From positions 56,775 to 120,774 of the forward strand of contig NZ_PTQW01000009.1 in the NCBI RefSeq assembly GCF_004343725.1: a stretch of DNA of 64,000 bases, given 5' to 3'. Source of the stretch: Treponema sp. J25 (GTDB taxonomy: Bacteria; Spirochaetota; Spirochaetia; Treponematales; Breznakiellaceae). The position numbers were made by a program, and so were the translations under genes. The notes under the pieces are model-generated. The model worked only from the letters and a program-made list of their open reading frames with translations. It ran no database searches and was not told the DNA's origin. This document shows positions 60,611-64,000 of the stretch, one piece after another; the stretch's first letter is position 1; every line of letters begins with the position of its first letter.

Positions 60611-61698
60611 GAAACAATTATAATGTTAGGCGATTGCCTTATGCTATTACGGGTGCACTTTTGTTATGTATTTTGTATGTAACATTCCTTGTATGGCATT
60701 ATAATGTGAGCCAGCAAGATGACAAAAAGGAAGAAAAGTCTATTACCGCTCGCTATGAAGAAAGTTGGAAACAATGGCTTATATCAAAAAGAACTGTGGT
60801 AAATAGCTTGCAAATTCCAAAGAGACCGGTTGATGAAAAGGGTATGCCCTTACCATTTCCAGACCCTCTTATTGCTGTTGCTTTTGGAGAGGATCTTGAA
60901 AATATTAAATTTAAGGAATCATTGACATCTCACGATATGGCGCTTTTGAGGATGTATCCCTGGTTTTTGCAGCGATTTTCTTTCCAGTCTGACAAACCTG
61001 CCCAGACAAGTTTGGTTTGGAACGATCTTCCCCCTTATATACGGGAAGCAGAAATGGAAGCATGCTTATCCCACATTCAGAATTTCCTTTCTGCTAGCAT
61101 TGCTTGGAACCTTCTCAAAGCGGAAAGTCGTCCGGTCCCGGCACCAAAAGTTCTGTTTTGGATGCGTAATCAGGCAATATATCTTTTAAGAAATGGGTAT
61201 TATCAGGAAGGTTTTGCCTTTCTTAAAGAACTTGTTCCCTATCTATCTGCAAAAGATCCTGAGTTTGATGCGTGGCTTGGTTCGGCTACTATCATGCAAG
61301 CTCAAACCACTGAAAATGGTCTTGAAAAAATAAGATTTGTAGAAGAAGGTATGAAAATTCTTGAAAAAGCATTAATAAAGGGAGAAAGGAATCTCAGTTG
61401 TCTGTATATACGAGCCCAGACCTATCTTTCTCTTCCTGAGTTTTATCAGAAACAACATGAACAAGGTGTCAAGGATATCGAGTTTCTCGTGAGGGCAGTT
61501 GAAAGCGAACAGACATTTTTCTATACTAACCAAGAATTACTTCAAGAAAAAACAAAAATAGATTCCCTTTATCTAAAAGAGATAATAGAATGGGCCTTAT
61601 CTAGTAAAAATATATCACCCTCCTTAAAACGTTCTCTGGAAAAACTGTTAAAGCAACTTCTTGTGGTATCTCAGAATGGTAGCAAAGGAGGTCAGTAA
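60607..61698 (+). CDS. Membrane-anchored helical-repeat protein of unknown function
   Basis: I do not recognise this 363-residue protein. One hydrophobic helix near the N-terminus (ITGALLLCILYVTFLVWHY, about 14-32) should anchor it with the bulk outside the cytosol. The rest is helical and, from about 190 to 300, has TPR-like spacing (MRNQAIYLLRNGYYQEGFAFLKELVPYL, EEGMKILEKALIKGERNLSCLYIRAQTYLSL). No catalytic motif is visible. It sits between the thioesterase and the acyltransferase genes with no gap, so it is probably a scaffold or partner for the membrane acyltransferase or for its product. Confidence 0.7.
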   Translation: MRNNYNVRRLPYAITGALLLCILYVTFLVWHYNVSQQDDKKEEKSITARYEESWKQWLISKRTVVNSLQIPKRPVDEKGMPLPFPDPLIAVAFGEDLENIKFKESLTSHDMALLRMYPWFLQRFSFQSDKPAQTSLVWNDLPPYIREAEMEACLSHIQNFLSASIAWNLLKAESRPVPAPKVLFWMRNQAIYLLRNGYYQEGFAFLKELVPYLSAKDPEFDAWLGSATIMQAQTTENGLEKIRFVEEGMKILEKALIKGERNLSCLYIRAQTYLSLPEFYQKQHEQGVKDIEFLVRAVESEQTFFYTNQELLQEKTKIDSLYLKEIIEWALSSKNISPSLKRSLEKLLKQLLVVSQNGSKGGQ

Positions 61699-63057
61699 AT
61701 GATATTGACAATTTTAGCTTTTATTCTTCCTCTAGGACTTCTATTTTTAGTTGATCTTGATACATATATCGTAACATCTGCATTTCTGTATGGTCTTTTG
61801 CTCTGTTACCGGTATGCCAAGAATCAGCGATATATTCTCGATATAGTATTCTTTATAGTGTATCTTACTCTTACGGTGATCCAGATTATATTTGGAATTC
61901 AACGTTTTATACCATTTACAGGATCTGTTATATACGCCACTTTATCGATTGTGTTCTTTATTTCTTCAATAGGCGTTCCGTTAACGAACGATAATAGAAA
62001 ACCGCTATACCCAGAAATACTTATAGAACGTTCCATAGGAAACAGTATTCTTTCTATAATGAATTTTCTTGCCTTTACTTTCTCGATAGTTCTCTTTCCA
62101 TCAATTTTGTATATTATTGTTCCTCTTGTTTTCTCTCTTAGCAGTATTCCTATCTCTGTTTTCTTATCTCCTTTCATTATTGATAAAGCGATGGAGATAC
62201 GAGCTCGTTTTATTATTTCAGAAAAAGATATAATTATATTCAAAAAAACATTTGGGAATCTCAGAGGAATTTTTTGGATCTCGGATAGTCTTTATGCAAA
62301 AGAAGTTATGAGTGAAGCTGAGCGAGAAATGTTTTTTTCAGTGCTTGAAAAAGGTTATTTTTCTATATTTCAGAAATCTCAAAAAAGAGATAAAGACTCA
62401 TATACCGAATTTATTGATCGGATACGGAAAGAGTACACGGTATTTGCACGATATACCAGCGCTTTTATCGTATATGACACAAAAACACAGAATCCTGTCG
62501 GTTGTATCCGTTTGGTGGTAGGAGAAAATACTAGCCCCCGGGTAGCACTTCCTCTTGAAACATATCTCCCTGTTTCTCTTACGGAGCTTCAGAAATCGGT
62601 AGGATGCATTGCTGAAGCAGGTCGTCTTGTTATAATTCCGTCGGGTCCTCTCAAAGCAAAAGTTTTAGAACTGCTAGTGAGTCTTATGATGGTAAAAGCG
62701 CTACTCCGTCGTGTACGAATAATTATCACCGATGCAATGGAAGGGACTGTTGGACTTTATGAGAAGATGGGCCTTGTTTGTATTGGTGGACCATTTTTTG
62801 ATACTGAATTTTTTCAGAACTCCTGGCTTTGTGCTGTTGATGTAGCTGATTTCCTTAGCAAGAAATCAGATCTTTGGGATCGCTTAAAAAATAGTCCGCA
62901 AGCACAAAAAACAATAGCGAGATATATGGCAGCAGTGGAAAATAAAAACCGCTATCTTTATAAAAAAAACAAACCCTTCCTAGCTGTGGGAGAGCCAATT
63001 TCTTCTTTTATTAAAATTGATGAAGACAAAGTTTTGAAAAAGGAAGGGAGGTGTTAA
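61699..63057 (+). CDS. Membrane protein with FeeM/GNAT-like N-acyltransferase domain
   Basis: A 452-residue protein. The first 170 residues form about six membrane helices. The remainder is soluble and resembles the acyl-homoserine-lactone-synthase/FeeM branch of the GNAT fold. FARYTSAFIVYDTKTQNPVGCIRLVVG is the first beta-hairpin. CIAEAGRLVIIPSGPLKAKVLELLVSLMMVKALLRRVRIIITDAMEGTVGLYEKMGLVCIGGPFF matches the core, where acyl-ACP binds and a GLYExxGF-like loop follows. FeeM enzymes transfer long acyl chains from ACP to amino acids. By analogy this protein may transfer the operon's chain to an amine at the membrane. The membrane domain is unusual for that family. The gene starts right at the stop of the previous gene (TAA-ATG). 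Confidence 0.7.
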   Translation: MILTILAFILPLGLLFLVDLDTYIVTSAFLYGLLLCYRYAKNQRYILDIVFFIVYLTLTVIQIIFGIQRFIPFTGSVIYATLSIVFFISSIGVPLTNDNRKPLYPEILIERSIGNSILSIMNFLAFTFSIVLFPSILYIIVPLVFSLSSIPISVFLSPFIIDKAMEIRARFIISEKDIIIFKKTFGNLRGIFWISDSLYAKEVMSEAEREMFFSVLEKGYFSIFQKSQKRDKDSYTEFIDRIRKEYTVFARYTSAFIVYDTKTQNPVGCIRLVVGENTSPRVALPLETYLPVSLTELQKSVGCIAEAGRLVIIPSGPLKAKVLELLVSLMMVKALLRRVRIIITDAMEGTVGLYEKMGLVCIGGPFFDTEFFQNSWLCAVDVADFLSKKSDLWDRLKNSPQAQKTIARYMAAVENKNRYLYKKNKPFLAVGEPISSFIKIDEDKVLKKEGRC

Positions 63058-63932
63058 TGAAAACGATATTTCTTTCAAGTGGACAAGGAAGTTTTGTTCC
63101 CGGGGCAGGAATGTCCGAATATGAAAGAATCCCTGTTTTTTCCGCTGCTATCGATGAGATTAGTTCTATTCTAAAAGAAGATATACCTTCTCTTTGTTGG
63201 GGCCCATCTCGGGTAAAGGTTAGAAATTCTCCATATCTTTCTCACATCGCCTTATGGGCTTTAAATTATGCTTTGTATCAGTCGCTTAAAGCAACAGGTA
63301 TAACCCCAGAATTCCTTATGGGACATAGTCTTGGAGAAATAATTTCCTTTTGTCTTTCTGGAGCTTTAACAATTAGTGATGCGTGCAAGCTTATTGCTTA
63401 TCGGGGGATGCTATTCGAAGAAAACAAAAAAAACAATGAAAGTGATCTAGTTGCTGTTATTGGAGATCATGATCAGATTGGGTCTTTTATATCTGAAATT
63501 AGTGTTATGCCAAGCATTTATGCTGCAAATTTTAATTTACCTACGCAAGTAGTTTTTGCAATAGCAAATAAAGATATAGAAATTTTCAATAAGTTCGCCT
63601 GCAAAAAAGGATTACGAGTCGTTCCCCTTAAGATTGGTAATGGCTGCCATTCTCCTTATGTAGCGTCTATTCAGAGACAGTTAGAAACATTTGTCGATTC
63701 CCTTGATATAGATGATCCAAAAGTGCCTGTTTTTTCTTGTGTAACCTCTGATGTGGTAATTAAAGCAACAGAAGTACGGAATATCATAAAACAGCAAATT
63801 CTTTCTCCTGTCCATTGGTGGAAAACTCTTGACAGAGTAGCCCAATATTTGAACAACAAATTCCAGTTTATTGATTTAAATTATTCAAACGTAATTAAGG
63901 GGCCGCGCTCTGCCATAATAGTTGTCACCTAG
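63057..63932 (+). CDS. FabD-like ACP acyltransferase, end truncated by IS insertion
   Basis: A malonyl-CoA:ACP transacylase-like protein of 291 residues. The N-terminal SSGQGSFVPGAGM, the nucleophile Ser91 in MGHSLGE and the catalytic His in GNGCHSPYVASIQ are present, as is LSPVHWWKTL near the end. It should load malonyl (or another extender) onto the ACP. ATG 63057 follows GGGAGG and overlaps the previous stop by one base. The last codons, GTT GTC ACC TAG, lie in the IS3-like terminal repeat (63920-63930), so the stop is supplied by the insertion. The original C-terminus, perhaps 10-30 residues, and any later operon genes have been cut off. Confidence 0.85.
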   Translation: MKTIFLSSGQGSFVPGAGMSEYERIPVFSAAIDEISSILKEDIPSLCWGPSRVKVRNSPYLSHIALWALNYALYQSLKATGITPEFLMGHSLGEIISFCLSGALTISDACKLIAYRGMLFEENKKNNESDLVAVIGDHDQIGSFISEISVMPSIYAANFNLPTQVVFAIANKDIEIFNKFACKKGLRVVPLKIGNGCHSPYVASIQRQLETFVDSLDIDDPKVPVFSCVTSDVVIKATEVRNIIKQQILSPVHWWKTLDRVAQYLNNKFQFIDLNYSNVIKGPRSAIIVVT

Positions 63933-64000
63933 AACAAGATGGAACAGGAGGTGACCTATGGCTCGGTATAGCGCCCAGATACGGAATACAATTCTTAAAA
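63920..64000 (+). mobile_element. Left end of an IS3-like insertion sequence (continues beyond window)
   Basis: AGTTGTCACCT at 63920-63930 repeats, in inverted orientation, the end found at 55003-55013. A TG start at 63923 fits the IS3 family. A ribosome site and the transposase gene follow. Both ends point the same way, so the operon lies between direct copies of one element type. Confidence 0.7.
63958..64000 (+). CDS. IS3-like transposase OrfA, 5' end (partial)
   Basis: ATG 63958 follows GGAGG and opens a frame starting MARYSAQIRNTILK, which looks like the helix-turn-helix OrfA of an IS3-like element. Only 14 codons are in the window, so the assignment rests mostly on the terminal repeat just upstream and on the OrfB relic at 54833. 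Confidence 0.55.
   Translation, partial: MARYSAQIRNTILK

Overview
The window looks like a bacterial chromosome from the Spirochaetota, probably a Treponema-like fermentative anaerobe. This is an inference from the mix of genes: a GlpA-like/DUF1667 oxidoreductase set, an SMC protein without a recognisable hinge, a very large Ig-repeat surface protein with a C-terminal barrel, and sugar-polymer hydrolases beside an ABC sugar importer without its own ATPase. No rRNA, tRNA or CRISPR array was seen. From 1 to about 52.1 kb the DNA is G+C-balanced and uniform. From about 52.7 kb to the end it is visibly A+T-rich, apart from the insertion sequences.

Layout, left to right. 1-3.2 kb: anaerobic glycerol-3-phosphate-dehydrogenase-like flavoproteins with a DUF1667 partner. 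3.2-11.2 kb: mostly minus-strand housekeeping genes (M24 peptidase, GT4 glycosyltransferase, a UPF0104 membrane protein, ThrH, SerS, BirA) and an AI-2E-type exporter. 11.3-18.5 kb: a LacI-controlled glycan module (GH43, lacI, sugar-binding lipoprotein, two permeases, GH5). Two nearly identical perfect palindromes lie at its two promoters. 18.8-31 kb: SMC, a TPR lipoprotein, a thermonuclease-like protein, ABC-F, a DEAD-box helicase, two GT28-like glycosyltransferases and an acyltransferase-fold protein. 31.2-32.1 kb: two Hsp20 genes behind a textbook sigma-54 promoter. 32.6-39.3 kb: a 2250-residue Ig-repeat/beta-barrel protein. 39.6-50.6 kb: TetR, RlmL- and RlmM-like rRNA methyltransferases, PilZ, an XRE-cupin regulator, an acyl-CoA ligase, a uracil permease, a GH36 alpha-galactosidase and an MFS carrier. 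51-52.1 kb: a ferredoxin-type aldo/keto reductase.

The last 12 kb is an accessory island. It opens with an internally deleted IS66-family relic (52140-52713), then a lone Sfp-type phosphopantetheinyl transferase, a complete IS256-family element and the 3' end of an IS3-like transposase. Next comes a tightly coupled A+T-rich operon (55099-63932): FabG-like ketoreductase, FabZ-like dehydratase, an acyl carrier protein fused to a GcvT-like folate-binding domain, a ketosynthase fused to a chain-length-factor-like ketosynthase, a hotdog thioesterase, a membrane-anchored helical-repeat protein, a membrane protein with a FeeM/GNAT-like acyltransferase end, and a FabD-like acyltransferase. The last gene runs into the left end of another IS3-like element. 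Together these genes would build an acyl chain on the carrier protein and probably transfer it to an amine. I do not recognise the combination; it is the best candidate here for an undescribed pathway.

A second theme is transcriptional. Several genes without a Shine-Dalgarno sequence have a -10 hexamer only 6-9 bases before the start codon, often with a -35 at 17-18 bases. This suggests that leaderless mRNAs are common in this organism.
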